Below the pieces are notes generated by a model, which ran no database searches, was not told the DNA's origin, and saw nothing but the letters and a program-made list of their open reading frames with translations. From Pseudomonas eucalypticola (GTDB lineage: Bacteria > Pseudomonadota > Gammaproteobacteria > Pseudomonadales > Pseudomonadaceae), in contig NZ_CP056030.1 of NCBI RefSeq assembly GCF_013374995.1, positions 4,868,501 to 4,932,500 of the forward strand: a DNA stretch of 64,000 nucleotides, given 5' to 3'. Position 1 is the stretch's first letter. Each line of letters starts with the position of its first letter. A program made the translations under genes and the position numbers. Positions 15,441 through 24,456 of this stretch are shown here, piece after piece.

Positions 15441-16606
15441 TGTTCAGTGACACCACCCGCCGGCCGGGTTTGTTCTGCCGCCTGGCGCGAGCCCTGCTCA
15501 AGCTTGCCCTGTGGTTGCTGGCAGTGGCAGCGCTGGCGTTCGCCGTGGGCTACGGCTACTACGCCTGGAAATTTTCCGGGCCGGTGCCCGCCGAGGAGCA
15601 GGTACCGCCCGGCGAGGCCGCCATGACCCAGGACATCATCCAGACCGCCATCCGCATCGTGGACCAGCACCGCGAGCCCACTCGCTACCTGCGCGACGCC
15701 CATGCCAAGGCCCACGGTTGCGTCACGGCCCAGGTCAGCGTGCCGCAGAACCTGGCGCCGGAGCTGCGTCAGGGCGTGTTCGCCGAGCCGGGCAAGACCT
15801 GGCAGGCCTGGATCCGCCTGTCCAACGGCAACGCCTACCCGCAGTTCGACCAGTTGCAGGACGCCCGGGGCATGGCAATCAAGCTGTTGGATGTGCCGGG
15901 CACACCGTTGATGGCTGACCAGGCTGACCGCCACGAGCAGGACTTCGTGATGTTCAACCACCCCAACTTCTTCGTCAGCGACGTGGCCGAATACCGCCAG
16001 AACATCGGTGCCCAGGCGGACGGCAAGCAAGTGATGGCATTCTTCCCCAGCATCGACCCACGCAGTTGGCAGTTGCGGCACCTGCTGATCGCCAAGGCGA
16101 CCCTGGCCAAGGCGCCGCTGAGCCCTACCCTGGCTACCTACTATTCGGTGTCGCCGTACAAGTTCGGCAGCGCCAACGTTAAATTCCGCGTGGTGCCCGA
16201 CCCTGGCAGTTGCCCGCCTTACACCGTGGCCAAGCAGAACCAGGACCTGCCCAATTTTCTGCGCACCGCCCTGCACCAGCAATTGACCACTGACCAGCAA
16301 CCGGCGTGTTTCATGCTCCAGGTGCAGCGCCAGGACCCGAGCAAGTACATGCCCATCGAGGACACCAGCGTGCAGTGGAAGGAAAGCGACGCCCCCTTCC
16401 AGACGGTGGCCACCGTGCGCGTCCCACCCCAGGACTTCGACACCCCGGCGCAGAACCTGATGTGTGACAACCTCTCGTTCAACCCCTGGCACGGTATCGA
16501 AGCCCACCGGCCGATCGGCGGCATCAACCGATTGCGTAAAGCGGTGTACGAAGCGGTGAGTGAATACCGACATGCACGTAACGCGCGGTTCGGGACAGCC
16601 CCCTGA
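15437..16606 (+). CDS. Membrane-anchored catalase-fold protein (SrpA-like)
   Basis: 389 residues; good ribosome-binding site GAGGAG before the overlapping ATG 15437. A membrane helix (about 18-44) anchors a catalase-like haem domain. H-A-K-A-H-G-C near residues 90-96 corresponds to the distal His region of catalases, and the C-terminal G-G-I-N-R-L-R-K-A-V-Y motif is typical of the short SrpA-type catalase relatives. The chain is shorter than true catalases (~480) and lacks their C-terminal half, so peroxygenase or peroxidase activity is as likely as H2O2 dismutation. Its coupling to a RoxA-like cytochrome suggests that they act on one oxidised or peroxidised substrate at the periplasmic face. 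Confidence 0.85.
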   Translation: MMFSDTTRRPGLFCRLARALLKLALWLLAVAALAFAVGYGYYAWKFSGPVPAEEQVPPGEAAMTQDIIQTAIRIVDQHREPTRYLRDAHAKAHGCVTAQVSVPQNLAPELRQGVFAEPGKTWQAWIRLSNGNAYPQFDQLQDARGMAIKLLDVPGTPLMADQADRHEQDFVMFNHPNFFVSDVAEYRQNIGAQADGKQVMAFFPSIDPRSWQLRHLLIAKATLAKAPLSPTLATYYSVSPYKFGSANVKFRVVPDPGSCPPYTVAKQNQDLPNFLRTALHQQLTTDQQPACFMLQVQRQDPSKYMPIEDTSVQWKESDAPFQTVATVRVPPQDFDTPAQNLMCDNLSFNPWHGIEAHRPIGGINRLRKAVYEAVSEYRHARNARFGTAP

Positions 16607-17347
16607 CGGTCATGCTTCACGCTTGATGGCGCGGTGGGTCTGGGAAACCGCGGCGTCCGGTCCCATAAGGGAAGCCTCGCCATCGCATCCAACCCTGTGG
16701 GACCGGGCGCCAGCTCGGGAAGGGGCTGCGCGGTGGGGCTGGGGGACCGCAGCGCCTGCTTCCCGAGCTGCGCCCGGTCCCACAGAGTAAACCCCACCAC
16801 CGCGGCCAACCCTGTGGGACCGGGCGCCAGCTCGGGAAGGGCCTGCGCGGTGGGGCTGGGGGACCGCAGCGCCTGCTTCCCGAGCTGCGCCCGGTCCCAC
16901 AGAGTAAACCCCACCACCGCGGCCAACCCTATGGGACCGGGCGCCAGCTCGGGAGGGGGCTGCGCGGTGGGGCTGGGGGACCGCAGCGCCTGCTTCCCGA
17001 GCTGCGCCCGGTCCCACAGAGTAAACCCCACCACCGCGGCCAACCTGTGGGACCGGGCGCCAGCTCGGGAAGGGGCTGCGCGGTGGGGCTGGGGGACCAC
17101 AGCGCCTGCTTCCCGCGCTGCGCCCGGTCCCACAGGGGAAGCCTCGCCATCGCATCCAACCCTGTAAGGAGCTGCGCGGTGGGGCCGGGAGACCGGGGCG
17201 CTGTGACATCCAGTAATAACCCGCTTTTGCATTCCCCCGCGAAAAGCGCCACCCTCCCCGCCGCTGATCGGCAGCCTGCGTTCTGGCGGAACCAGGCCTG
17301 CCGCGCGCCTATCCTTATTCAACCACCTTCGCTCAAGGCCAATCGTC
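16607..17347. repeat. Intergenic block of ~117-bp tandem repeats with internal hairpins
   Basis: Four near-identical units begin at about 16696, 16813, 16930 and 17046 (spacing 117, 117, 116), flanked by degenerate part-copies (16625-16690 and 17127-17210). Each unit contains an arm TGGGACCGGGCGCCAGCTCG and a downstream arm of nearly complementary sequence (CGAGCTGCGCCCGGTCCCA), so each can fold into a long hairpin of REP/BIME type; the spacer carries G-C-rich GCGGTGGGGCTGGGGGACC. Open frames crossing the block on both strands are periodic repeats of Ala/Pro/Arg-rich sequence and are judged non-coding. It separates the catalase-fold gene from opgC. Confidence 0.9.
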
Positions 17348-18487
17348 ATGATCACCCGCCGCGACCACCGTATCGACTTCTATCGAGGGCTGGCGTTGAT
17401 CTTCATTTTCTGGGATCACATACCGCAAAACCCCCTCGCCAACTTTACCCTGCGCAATTTCGGCTTCAGCGACGCCGCCGAAATCTTCGTATTCCTGGCA
17501 GGTTACGCAGCCGTGCTGGCCTACGGCAAGATCGCCCAGCGCAGCGGCTACCTGATCGCCGGCGTGCGCATCCTGCGCCGCGCCTGGGTGCTGTACGTGG
17601 TGCACATTTTCCTGCTGGTGCTGTTGATGGGCATCATTTTCGTCGCCAACAGCCATGTCGAAACCCGCGACATGATCCAGGAAATGAACCTCAACTATTT
17701 CCTCCTCGACCCGCAACAGGCGTTGGTGGACGAACTGTTGCTGCGCTTCAAGCCCAACCTCATGGACCCCTTGCCGTTGTACATCGTGCTGCTGGCGGGC
17801 CTGCCCCTGGTATTACCGCTGCTGGTCAAGCACACCGGCCACGCGGTAGGGCTGTCGCTGGCGGTCTACGGCCTGACCCAGTGGTTTGGCTGGAACATTC
17901 CCGCCCACGGCAACGGCCTGTGGTACTTCAACCCGTACGCCTGGCAGGCCCTGTTCGTGCTGGGCGGTGCGGCGGCCTTGTACAGCCAGCAACCACGCGC
18001 CGCAGACCCGCGCCCGCTGTATCGCCAGCCGTTATTCGTGGCCTGCGCCACCGTCGCGGCGCTGAGCGTGCCCATTGCCCTGAGCTGGAAATGGCCGGCC
18101 GTGCATGACGCGTTCATGCCGCAATGGATCAGCGAAAGGCTCTATCCCATCAGCAAGACCAACCTGGCGCCGGTGCGCCTGGTGCATTTCCTGGCGCTGG
18201 CCTATTGCATGGCCAAACTGGTGCCCACCGGCGCCTGGGTTCAGCACTGGCTGGTGCAGAAGGTCGCGATGATGGGCCGCTATTCGCTGGAGATTTTCTG
18301 TTTGAGCGTGGTGCTGGCGCCTTTGGCCGACATGGCCAACGCCTTGGCGGATGACCGTTTGGCCATGCAGCTCGCCACGGCGATCGCCGGCGTGGGCCTG
18401 ATGCTGGCCTTGGGGCAGTGGCTGGAGTGGAACAAGCGCCTGACCAACCCGCTGCCAACGGCAACGGGCGTGGTCAGCAACGCCTAG
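17348..18487 (+). CDS. opgC: OpgC-family membrane acyltransferase
   Basis: 379 residues with about ten hydrophobic helices. The start R-D-H-R-I-D-F-Y-R-G-L-A-L and the following I-F-W-D-H-I-P and F-G-F-S-D-A-A-E-I-F-V-F-L-A-G-Y are hallmarks of the OpgC family, which transfers succinyl groups to periplasmic glucans at the inner membrane. The acceptor here is inferred; no opgG or opgH gene is in the window. ATG 17348 has only a weak AAGG upstream. It converges with nadA, with just four bases between the stop codons. Confidence 0.88.
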   Translation: MITRRDHRIDFYRGLALIFIFWDHIPQNPLANFTLRNFGFSDAAEIFVFLAGYAAVLAYGKIAQRSGYLIAGVRILRRAWVLYVVHIFLLVLLMGIIFVANSHVETRDMIQEMNLNYFLLDPQQALVDELLLRFKPNLMDPLPLYIVLLAGLPLVLPLLVKHTGHAVGLSLAVYGLTQWFGWNIPAHGNGLWYFNPYAWQALFVLGGAAALYSQQPRAADPRPLYRQPLFVACATVAALSVPIALSWKWPAVHDAFMPQWISERLYPISKTNLAPVRLVHFLALAYCMAKLVPTGAWVQHWLVQKVAMMGRYSLEIFCLSVVLAPLADMANALADDRLAMQLATAIAGVGLMLALGQWLEWNKRLTNPLPTATGVVSNA

Positions 18488-18502
18488 GCAATCAGGCGTT
18501 GC
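18477..18502. terminator. Hairpin spanning both stop codons of opgC and nadA
   Basis: GCAACGCCT (18477-18485) pairs perfectly with AGGCGTTGC (18494-18502). The stem covers the last codons of both convergent genes and has no T-run; it could block or slow transcription in both directions. Confidence 0.45.
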
Positions 18503-19550
18503 CAGCCGCCTTCATGCGTGCGGCCTGGGTGAAATCCAGCATGCGCTTGAGGGGGCGTACCGCGTTGGGGATCAGCGCAGGGTCGACGGAAATCTCGTTA
18601 CGGCCTTCGCGCAGTGCCGTGAGGGTGCGCTCCAGAGTATTCATGGCCATCCAGGGGCAGTGGGCGCAACTGCGGCACGCCGCGCCATTGCCGGCGGTAG
18701 GCGCCTCGACGAAGATTTTGTCCGGGCACAACTGCTGCATCTTGTAGAAGATGCCCCGGTCGGTGGCCACGATGAACGTCTTGTTCGGCAAGCGTTGGGC
18801 CGCGGCAATCAACTGGCTGGTGGAACCCACGGCGTCGGCCAGCTCGATGACCGACTCCGGCGACTCGGGGTGCACCAGAATGGCAGCGTCCGGGTACAGC
18901 GCCTTCATGTCTTCCAGCTGACGCCATTTGAACTCTTCGTGAACGATGCAAGCGCCGTCCCACAGCAGCATGTCGGCACCGGTCTGCTTCTGGATGTAAC
19001 GGCCCAGGTGTTTGTCCGGCCCCCAGATGATGGTCTCGCCGTTGTCCATCAGGCTTTCGACGATTTCCAGTGCGCAACTGGACGTCACCACCCAGTCGGC
19101 CCGGGCCTTGACCGCCGCCGAGGTATTGGCGTAAACCACCACCGTGCGTTCGGGGTGCTGGTCGCAGAATGCCGAGAACGCTTCTACTGGGCAGCCCAGG
19201 TCCAGCGAGCAGGTGGCTTCCAGGGTCGGCATCAGGATGCGCTTTTCGGGGGTGAGGATCTTGGCGGTCTCGCCCATGAACCGCACGCCCGCCACCACCA
19301 CGGTCTGGGCGGGGTGGTTCTTGCCGAAACGGGCCATTTCCAGCGAGTCGGACACGCAACCACCCGTTTCCTCGGCCAAGGCCTGGATCACCGGGTCGCA
19401 ATAGAAATGCGCCACCAGTACCGCATCCTGAGCCTTGAGCTCGGCGGCAATGGCGGCACGGTAGTCGGCTTCCTGCTCGACGGTCAGCGGTTTGGGCTGT
19501 TTGGCGTCGAGGTGGGCCTGGACCAGAAGGCGTTCGGAAATCTGCGTCAT
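18492..19550 (-). CDS. nadA: Quinolinate synthase
   Basis: 352 residues. The enzyme condenses iminoaspartate with dihydroxyacetone phosphate to make quinolinate for NAD synthesis in the cytoplasm. The [4Fe-4S] ligands are at Cys114, Cys201 and Cys298, matching the spacing of E. coli Cys113/200/297, and the C-terminal C-x2-C-x2-C motif is intact (292, 295, 298). The V-A-H-F-Y and H-P-E-S segments of the active site are present. Start ATG 19550; convergent with opgC. Confidence 0.97.
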   Translation of the reverse strand: MTQISERLLVQAHLDAKQPKPLTVEQEADYRAAIAAELKAQDAVLVAHFYCDPVIQALAEETGGCVSDSLEMARFGKNHPAQTVVVAGVRFMGETAKILTPEKRILMPTLEATCSLDLGCPVEAFSAFCDQHPERTVVVYANTSAAVKARADWVVTSSCALEIVESLMDNGETIIWGPDKHLGRYIQKQTGADMLLWDGACIVHEEFKWRQLEDMKALYPDAAILVHPESPESVIELADAVGSTSQLIAAAQRLPNKTFIVATDRGIFYKMQQLCPDKIFVEAPTAGNGAACRSCAHCPWMAMNTLERTLTALREGRNEISVDPALIPNAVRPLKRMLDFTQAARMKAAGNA

Positions 19551-20041
19551 GTTGGCAAGACCTGCAGGCGCTTGTGCGCGAAAGTCGAGTATACCACCCG
19601 GCTTACGCGAGCCTGGGCGTTGTTTCCCTGGTGGTACAGACCGCCAGGCCGGGGAAGGCTACAGCCATCGGAATGAATTCCAAAGATTTTTTTATGCCAG
19701 CCTGCGGCGCAGCGCCTGGAGCCCGAGAGGCGGAGATAACAGGCCCTGTGGTCAGCTGACAAATGGACGTTGCCCATTCGGCACTTTTAATCATCCAGCG
19801 GTAGCCAAGATCGTGGCGCTGCGCTAGCCTCGGTTGTAACAGGACGTTTAAAGTCAGGATACACATAGAAAACCTGGCGCCCGGCCCTCGACAGGCCAGC
19901 GGCAACCGTCCTGTTGCCTGGCGGTAGCCTGCCCGCCGTTCCGCCCTCCCTTCGCACTGCCCACCTCATCGTGTTTGCCAATGCCGCCTGGCCAGTCAGC
20001 GCCGGGCCGGTCCGTGTCCTGTCGTCTAGAGAACCGCCCCC
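19551..20041. other. Intergenic region, no gene seen
   Basis: 491 bases between divergent nadA and the glycan cluster. Composition is more mixed than the genes (for example an A/T run near 19681-19694). A poor -35-like TTGTAA is at 19834-19839 with no convincing -10. Open frames here are short, overlapping on all strands and lack ribosome-binding sites. Promoters for nadA (minus) and the cluster (plus) must lie here. Confidence 0.6.
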
Positions 20042-21067
20042 ATGGCCCACGTCCCGAGTTTTCTGTCGGTGGTGTTTGTCGTTCGCAACCATGCCGATTT
20101 TCTTGAAGCCCTGCTGCTGGACGCTACTGAAGTGGTCAGCGCCATGGTTCGCGACTACGAGTTGATCGTGGTCGACAATGCCTCCACCGATGCCAGCATT
20201 GCCGTGCTCAAGCACCTGAGCGCCGAAACGGGCATCGCCAACCTGCAGGTCTACGCGCTGACCAAGGAAGTGGACATCGACACGGCCTCCTGGGCCGGCC
20301 TGGAAAACGCCCTGGGCGACCATGTGGCGGTGATCGACCCCATGACCGATGACATCCGCTACCTGCCCAAGCTACTGGACCAAGCCCGCCAGGGCGCCGA
20401 TGTGGTCTTCGTATGCAACGAACAGCGGCCGCGCCAAGGGCCACTCTATCGCCTGGCATTCCGGGTGTTCCACTGGTGTTACCACCGCTTCAACGGCATC
20501 AACCTGGCCAGGGAGGCGCCCCCCTACCGGCTGATGTCGCGGGAAGTCATCAATTTCATCCTGCAACACCCGAAGCCCGTCATCGGCTACCGCCATTTGC
20601 CGGCGACTGGCGGTTTCGCCCGCGCCAACCTGCGCTACAGCCAGCCACCCCGGCCCCAGCCGCGCAAGCGCCTGCGGGACAACATCGACCGCGGCGTAGG
20701 CCTGCTGCTGTCCACTACCCGCGGGCCCATGCGCTTGGTTACGGCGCTATCGCTATTCGGTGCAGTCATGAACTTGATGTACTGCATTTACGTGGTTGCC
20801 ATCGGCGTTTTCAAGACCGACGTAGCGCCAGGCTGGATCAGCCTGTCGCTGCAGCAATCGGGGATGTTTTTCCTGATTTCGCTGGTACTGATGGTGCTGG
20901 GCGAATACCTGATGAACATGGCCAGCGCCGGCCAGCAGGGCCCGGGATATCACGTGGCCCAGGAGTTCACCAGCGCCCGCGTGACCCGCCGTGAGCGCCT
21001 CAACATCGAGGAAGCCGCGGCGCCCCCCCTTGAGACGGGTACCGTCGTGACCGGGCGGTTCTCCTGA
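20042..21067 (+). CDS. Glycosyltransferase family 2 with C-terminal membrane helices
   Basis: 341 residues. A GT-A fold at the N-terminus (V-V-F-V-V-R-N-H, then I-V-V-D-N-A-S-T-D near 50 and V-I-D-P-M-T-D-D near 100) is followed by two strong membrane helices (about 235-260 and 275-295). This is the layout of ArnC/GtrB/DPM1-like enzymes, which transfer a sugar from a nucleotide donor to undecaprenyl phosphate. The metal-binding D-x-D position reads D-P-M-T-D-D, so the exact site is uncertain. First gene of a seven-gene tightly packed unit; the stop overlaps the next start (TGATG). Substrate unknown. Confidence 0.82.
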   Translation: MAHVPSFLSVVFVVRNHADFLEALLLDATEVVSAMVRDYELIVVDNASTDASIAVLKHLSAETGIANLQVYALTKEVDIDTASWAGLENALGDHVAVIDPMTDDIRYLPKLLDQARQGADVVFVCNEQRPRQGPLYRLAFRVFHWCYHRFNGINLAREAPPYRLMSREVINFILQHPKPVIGYRHLPATGGFARANLRYSQPPRPQPRKRLRDNIDRGVGLLLSTTRGPMRLVTALSLFGAVMNLMYCIYVVAIGVFKTDVAPGWISLSLQQSGMFFLISLVLMVLGEYLMNMASAGQQGPGYHVAQEFTSARVTRRERLNIEEAAAPPLETGTVVTGRFS

Positions 21068-22188
21068 TGAGTACTCACGCGCCACCCTACGACGCAGTCA
21101 TCATCGGCGGCGGTTTCTACGGCGCCGCCATTGCGGTGTACCTGGCCGCCCAGCGCGGGTTCAGGCACACACTGCTGGTAGAACGCGAGCCAGCGCTGAT
21201 GCTGCGCGCGTCCTATAACAACCAGGCGCGGGTGCACAATGGCTACCACTACCCGCGCAGCTACACCACGGCGTACCGCAGCCGGGTGAACCTGCCGCGC
21301 TTTGTGCGTGACTGGCCGCTGGCGGTCAGGCAGGACTTCACCAAGCTGTATGCCATCGCGCGGCACAACTCGAAACTGACCGCCCGCCAATTCGAGCGGT
21401 TCTGCCGCGACATCGGTGCGCCGGTGCAGCAAGCGCCGGCGAGCCTGCGCGAGCTGTTCCAGGCGCGCCTGATCGAAGACGTGTTCGCCGTGCAGGAGTA
21501 TGCCTTCGACAGTACCCGCCTGGCGGAGTGGGCCTTGCGCGAGCTGGACCGTTTCGCGGTGCAGGTGCATTACCGCACCCGCGCCCTGGCTGTCGATAAA
21601 ACCCCGGATGGGCTGCGGGTGCAGCTGGAAAACGAGCGCGGCGATAAGACCCACGTGGACAGCCGCTACGTGTTCAATTGCAGCTACAGCGGCACCAACC
21701 AGCTAGCGGGTGACTTCCCCGGGGTGAGCACGCCGCTGAAGCAGGAAATCACCGAAATGGCGCTGATGGCCATGCCTGCCCCCTTGGCAGGCCTGGGCAT
21801 CACGGTGATGGACGGGCCGTTTTTTTCCCTCATGCCCTTCCCTGCCCGGGGCCTGCATACCTTGTCCCATGTGCGCTTCACCCCACACCTGAGCTGGCAG
21901 GACAAGCCAGGGCTGGACCCGTACCGCAAATTGCGCGACTACGCGCGCGTCAGCCGGGTGGACCGCATGGTGCGCGATGTGGCCCGCTACATCCCGGCGG
22001 TAGCCGATGCCCGGCACGTGGATTCGCTGTACGAAGTCAAAACCGTGCTGCAGCGCAATGAAGCCGACGATGGTCGGCCGATTCTCTTCGAACGCCACGC
22101 CACGTTGCCCGGCTGCTTTTCGGTGCTGGGCGGCAAGATCGACAACCTCTACGACGTGCTGGAGAAACTCGATGATGAAGCACTTTGA
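21067..22188 (+). CDS. FAD-dependent oxidoreductase (DAO fold) in the glycan cluster
   Basis: 373 residues. The FAD-binding G-G-G-F-Y-G-A motif is at 15-21, followed by a glutamate-ended strand (L-L-V-E-R-E), as in the D-amino-acid-oxidase superfamily. An unusual conserved-looking segment N-Q-A-R-V-H-N-G-Y-H-Y-P-R-S follows near 56-69. The C-terminal G-G-K-I-D-N-L-Y-D closes the FAD site. Such enzymes oxidise amine or hydroxyl groups. Placement among glycosyltransferases and an epimerase suggests that it acts on a sugar or lipid-linked sugar, but that is inference. The next gene starts inside its 3' end (17-base overlap). Confidence 0.82.
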   Translation: MSTHAPPYDAVIIGGGFYGAAIAVYLAAQRGFRHTLLVEREPALMLRASYNNQARVHNGYHYPRSYTTAYRSRVNLPRFVRDWPLAVRQDFTKLYAIARHNSKLTARQFERFCRDIGAPVQQAPASLRELFQARLIEDVFAVQEYAFDSTRLAEWALRELDRFAVQVHYRTRALAVDKTPDGLRVQLENERGDKTHVDSRYVFNCSYSGTNQLAGDFPGVSTPLKQEITEMALMAMPAPLAGLGITVMDGPFFSLMPFPARGLHTLSHVRFTPHLSWQDKPGLDPYRKLRDYARVSRVDRMVRDVARYIPAVADARHVDSLYEVKTVLQRNEADDGRPILFERHATLPGCFSVLGGKIDNLYDVLEKLDDEAL

Positions 22189-23656
22189 ACTGTCGAAGCT
22201 CTGCACCCTGGTAGCGCTGCTGGTACTGGCCAGCATTTTCGTGACCCTGTCGGCACGTTCGGTGTGGATGGACGAGGCGATGCTGCTCAAGAACATCATC
22301 GCCATCAGCAACCCGGCCGACTTCGCGGCGCCCCTGCCCTTCTATGACCAGGCCGAGCCGGTACTGGCGTCGGTGTTCTTCAAGCTGGTCATGACGGTGT
22401 TCCATTACGATATCCGGCCCCTGCGCCTGTCGGTGCTGGCGGTGTCATTGCTGCTGGCCATTCCCGTCGCCTTGCTGTTTCGCCCCTATCGCTGGGGCGT
22501 GTTCGTGTTCCTGCTGGCGGTGATCGGCAATTCGTTCTCCACAGCCTTCCACTTCACCGAACTCAAGTTCTACTTCCTGGAAATGAGCGGCAGCTTCATG
22601 GCTATTCTGGCCATCCGCGAAGCCGAAGACCGCGACGACATCTACTGGACGCTGCTGGTGGCCGCGCTCATCAGCCTGCTGGGCTTTTCCACGCTGATCA
22701 TCGCCGGCGGCTTGCTGGCGTATGCCTGCTGGTGGTTCGTGAGCCGCGACGACGGCAGCCAGCGCCTGTACAAGGTCGGCGGTTTCGTGGTCGCCGCTGC
22801 CTGCGTGGCGCTGTCGTATGTGTGCATGAAATACCTGACCACGTACCAGATCAGCAATTACAGCACCTACGCCAGCAGCGGCCCGGCGCAGGCGCTGGAA
22901 AGCGTGTTGCACGCGCTGCTGGGCGCCTATGGCAAGGTGCTGATGGCGGTGTCGGTCGTGTCGAGCCTGATGCTGCTGGTGTACCCGCCGCGCACCTTCA
23001 TCCATCGGGTCAACCAGTTTTTCTGCGTGCTGGTGGTGCTGGTACTGGTGGGCAAAGTCGCTGGCGTCTACCCCGCCACCTACCCGCGCCACGTGATCTG
23101 GATGGTGCCCCTGAGCCTGGTGATCGACACTTTCGCCATTCTCACCTTTACCCAGGGCATGAGCAAAAGTCTCAAGGTGCTGGGCTGGGCATTGCTGGCG
23201 TTGCTGGCGCTACAAGCCGCCAAGGCCGTGCACAACAACCTGGACGGCGACAACTTTCAGTACACCGACAACAACGCCCTTTACCAGTACATCTCGGCCA
23301 TGCCGCCGAGCGAGATTCTGGTACACCCCAACGCCCAGCCATCGCTGGAGTATTACCAACTGCTGGACCCGGGCCTTGCCCGCCAGCACTTTTTCACCCG
23401 CCTGGACGACACCACCCGGCGCCGCGACCCCAGTCAGGAAATGGCCACCATGGCCAACGACATCGACCAACTGCTCGCCCAGCGGCCCAGCGACTCGGTG
23501 TACTTCCTGACCTCGCACCTGGACCTGCAGCCAGGGGAAACCGGGGTGGGCAACCTGATGCAGGCCGCACTGGACAAATACCGTTGTGCCTACACCTCAG
23601 AACTGAGCGTGACGGATGCCGAATTGTTGCACCTCAATTGCCGAGGCCCCCTATGA
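22172..23656 (+). CDS. GT-C-like polytopic membrane glycosyltransferase
   Basis: 494 residues from ATG 22172 (GGAG 7 bases upstream). About ten membrane helices are visible. After the first helix comes S-V-W-M-D-E-A (about residues 30-36), the acidic first-loop motif expected of GT39/ArnT-type transferases that use polyprenyl-phosphate sugars on the periplasmic side. The C-terminal 120 residues form a soluble domain. With the GT2 (20042) and the small EamA-like protein (25286) it would complete a three-component glycosylation system. The acceptor is not evident. Stop overlaps the next start (ATGA). Confidence 0.75.
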   Translation: MMKHFELSKLCTLVALLVLASIFVTLSARSVWMDEAMLLKNIIAISNPADFAAPLPFYDQAEPVLASVFFKLVMTVFHYDIRPLRLSVLAVSLLLAIPVALLFRPYRWGVFVFLLAVIGNSFSTAFHFTELKFYFLEMSGSFMAILAIREAEDRDDIYWTLLVAALISLLGFSTLIIAGGLLAYACWWFVSRDDGSQRLYKVGGFVVAAACVALSYVCMKYLTTYQISNYSTYASSGPAQALESVLHALLGAYGKVLMAVSVVSSLMLLVYPPRTFIHRVNQFFCVLVVLVLVGKVAGVYPATYPRHVIWMVPLSLVIDTFAILTFTQGMSKSLKVLGWALLALLALQAAKAVHNNLDGDNFQYTDNNALYQYISAMPPSEILVHPNAQPSLEYYQLLDPGLARQHFFTRLDDTTRRRDPSQEMATMANDIDQLLAQRPSDSVYFLTSHLDLQPGETGVGNLMQAALDKYRCAYTSELSVTDAELLHLNCRGPL

Positions 23657-24456
23657 CCGCGACCCGCGATGCACTGATTGGCTACACCGGTTTCGTTGGC
23701 TCCACGCTACTTCGCCAGACTACCTTCGCCGCCCACTACCGCTCCACCACCATCGGCGAGATCGATCACCTGCCCTTCGACACCCTGGTGTGTGCCGGCG
23801 CCCCCGCGCAGAAGTGGCTCGCCAACCGCGAGCCGGAAGCCGACCTGCAGGCCATCGATTCACTGATCGAACACCTGCGCACCGTGCGCTGCAAAGTATT
23901 CGTGCTGATCAGCACGGTGGACGTCTTTTCCCACCCCATCGGGGTGGATGAATACACGACCGTGGACGAAACCGGCCTGCAGCCCTACGGCCTGCACCGT
24001 CGGCGCCTGGAAAAGTTCGTGGCCGAGCATTTTCCCTGCCACCTGATCGTGCGCCTGCCCGGCCTGGTCGGCCCTGGGCTGCGAAAAAACGTATTGTTCG
24101 ACCTGCTGCACGACAACAACCTGACCGCCGTCGACAGCCGCGGGGTGTTCCAGTTCTACCCCATGGTCAATCTCTGGTACGACATCCAGACCGCCTTGCA
24201 GGCTGGCCTGTCTCTGGTACACCTGTGCGCCGAGCCGCTCAGCGTCGCCCGCCTGGCCCGCCAGGGTTTTGGTCGGGAGCTGGAGAACCACCTGAGCGCC
24301 TCGCCCGCCCGCTATGACCTGCACAGCCGCTTCGCCAACCTGTACGGCGCCGCCGGCCGCTACCCTTACAGCGCGCGCGACACCCTGCTGGCGGTGCGCG
24401 CCTATGCCCAGTCTGAACCGCGGGGCATTGCCCTGCCTGTGGAGGTACACGCATGA
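23653..24456 (+). CDS. NAD(P)-binding epimerase/dehydratase-like protein
   Basis: 267 residues. The Rossmann start is G-Y-T-G-F-V-G-S near residues 9-16 (extended SDR pattern G-x-x-G-x-x-G). S-T-V-D-V-F occurs near 90 and a Y-x-x-x-R (Y-G-L-H-R) near 113-117, where active extended SDRs have Y-x-x-x-K; the catalytic Lys is therefore replaced by Arg. It may be a degenerate or atypical sugar epimerase/reductase. It overlaps both neighbours by 4 bases and is clearly part of the glycan operon. Confidence 0.78.
   Translation: MTATRDALIGYTGFVGSTLLRQTTFAAHYRSTTIGEIDHLPFDTLVCAGAPAQKWLANREPEADLQAIDSLIEHLRTVRCKVFVLISTVDVFSHPIGVDEYTTVDETGLQPYGLHRRRLEKFVAEHFPCHLIVRLPGLVGPGLRKNVLFDLLHDNNLTAVDSRGVFQFYPMVNLWYDIQTALQAGLSLVHLCAEPLSVARLARQGFGRELENHLSASPARYDLHSRFANLYGAAGRYPYSARDTLLAVRAYAQSEPRGIALPVEVHA

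Noticed and set aside
16219..17355. Long minus-strand open frame with periodic Ala/Arg/Pro-rich protein, and similar frames on the plus strand
   Set aside because: They are produced by the tandem DNA repeats and run into the catalase-fold gene; no ribosome-binding site and no protein-like composition.
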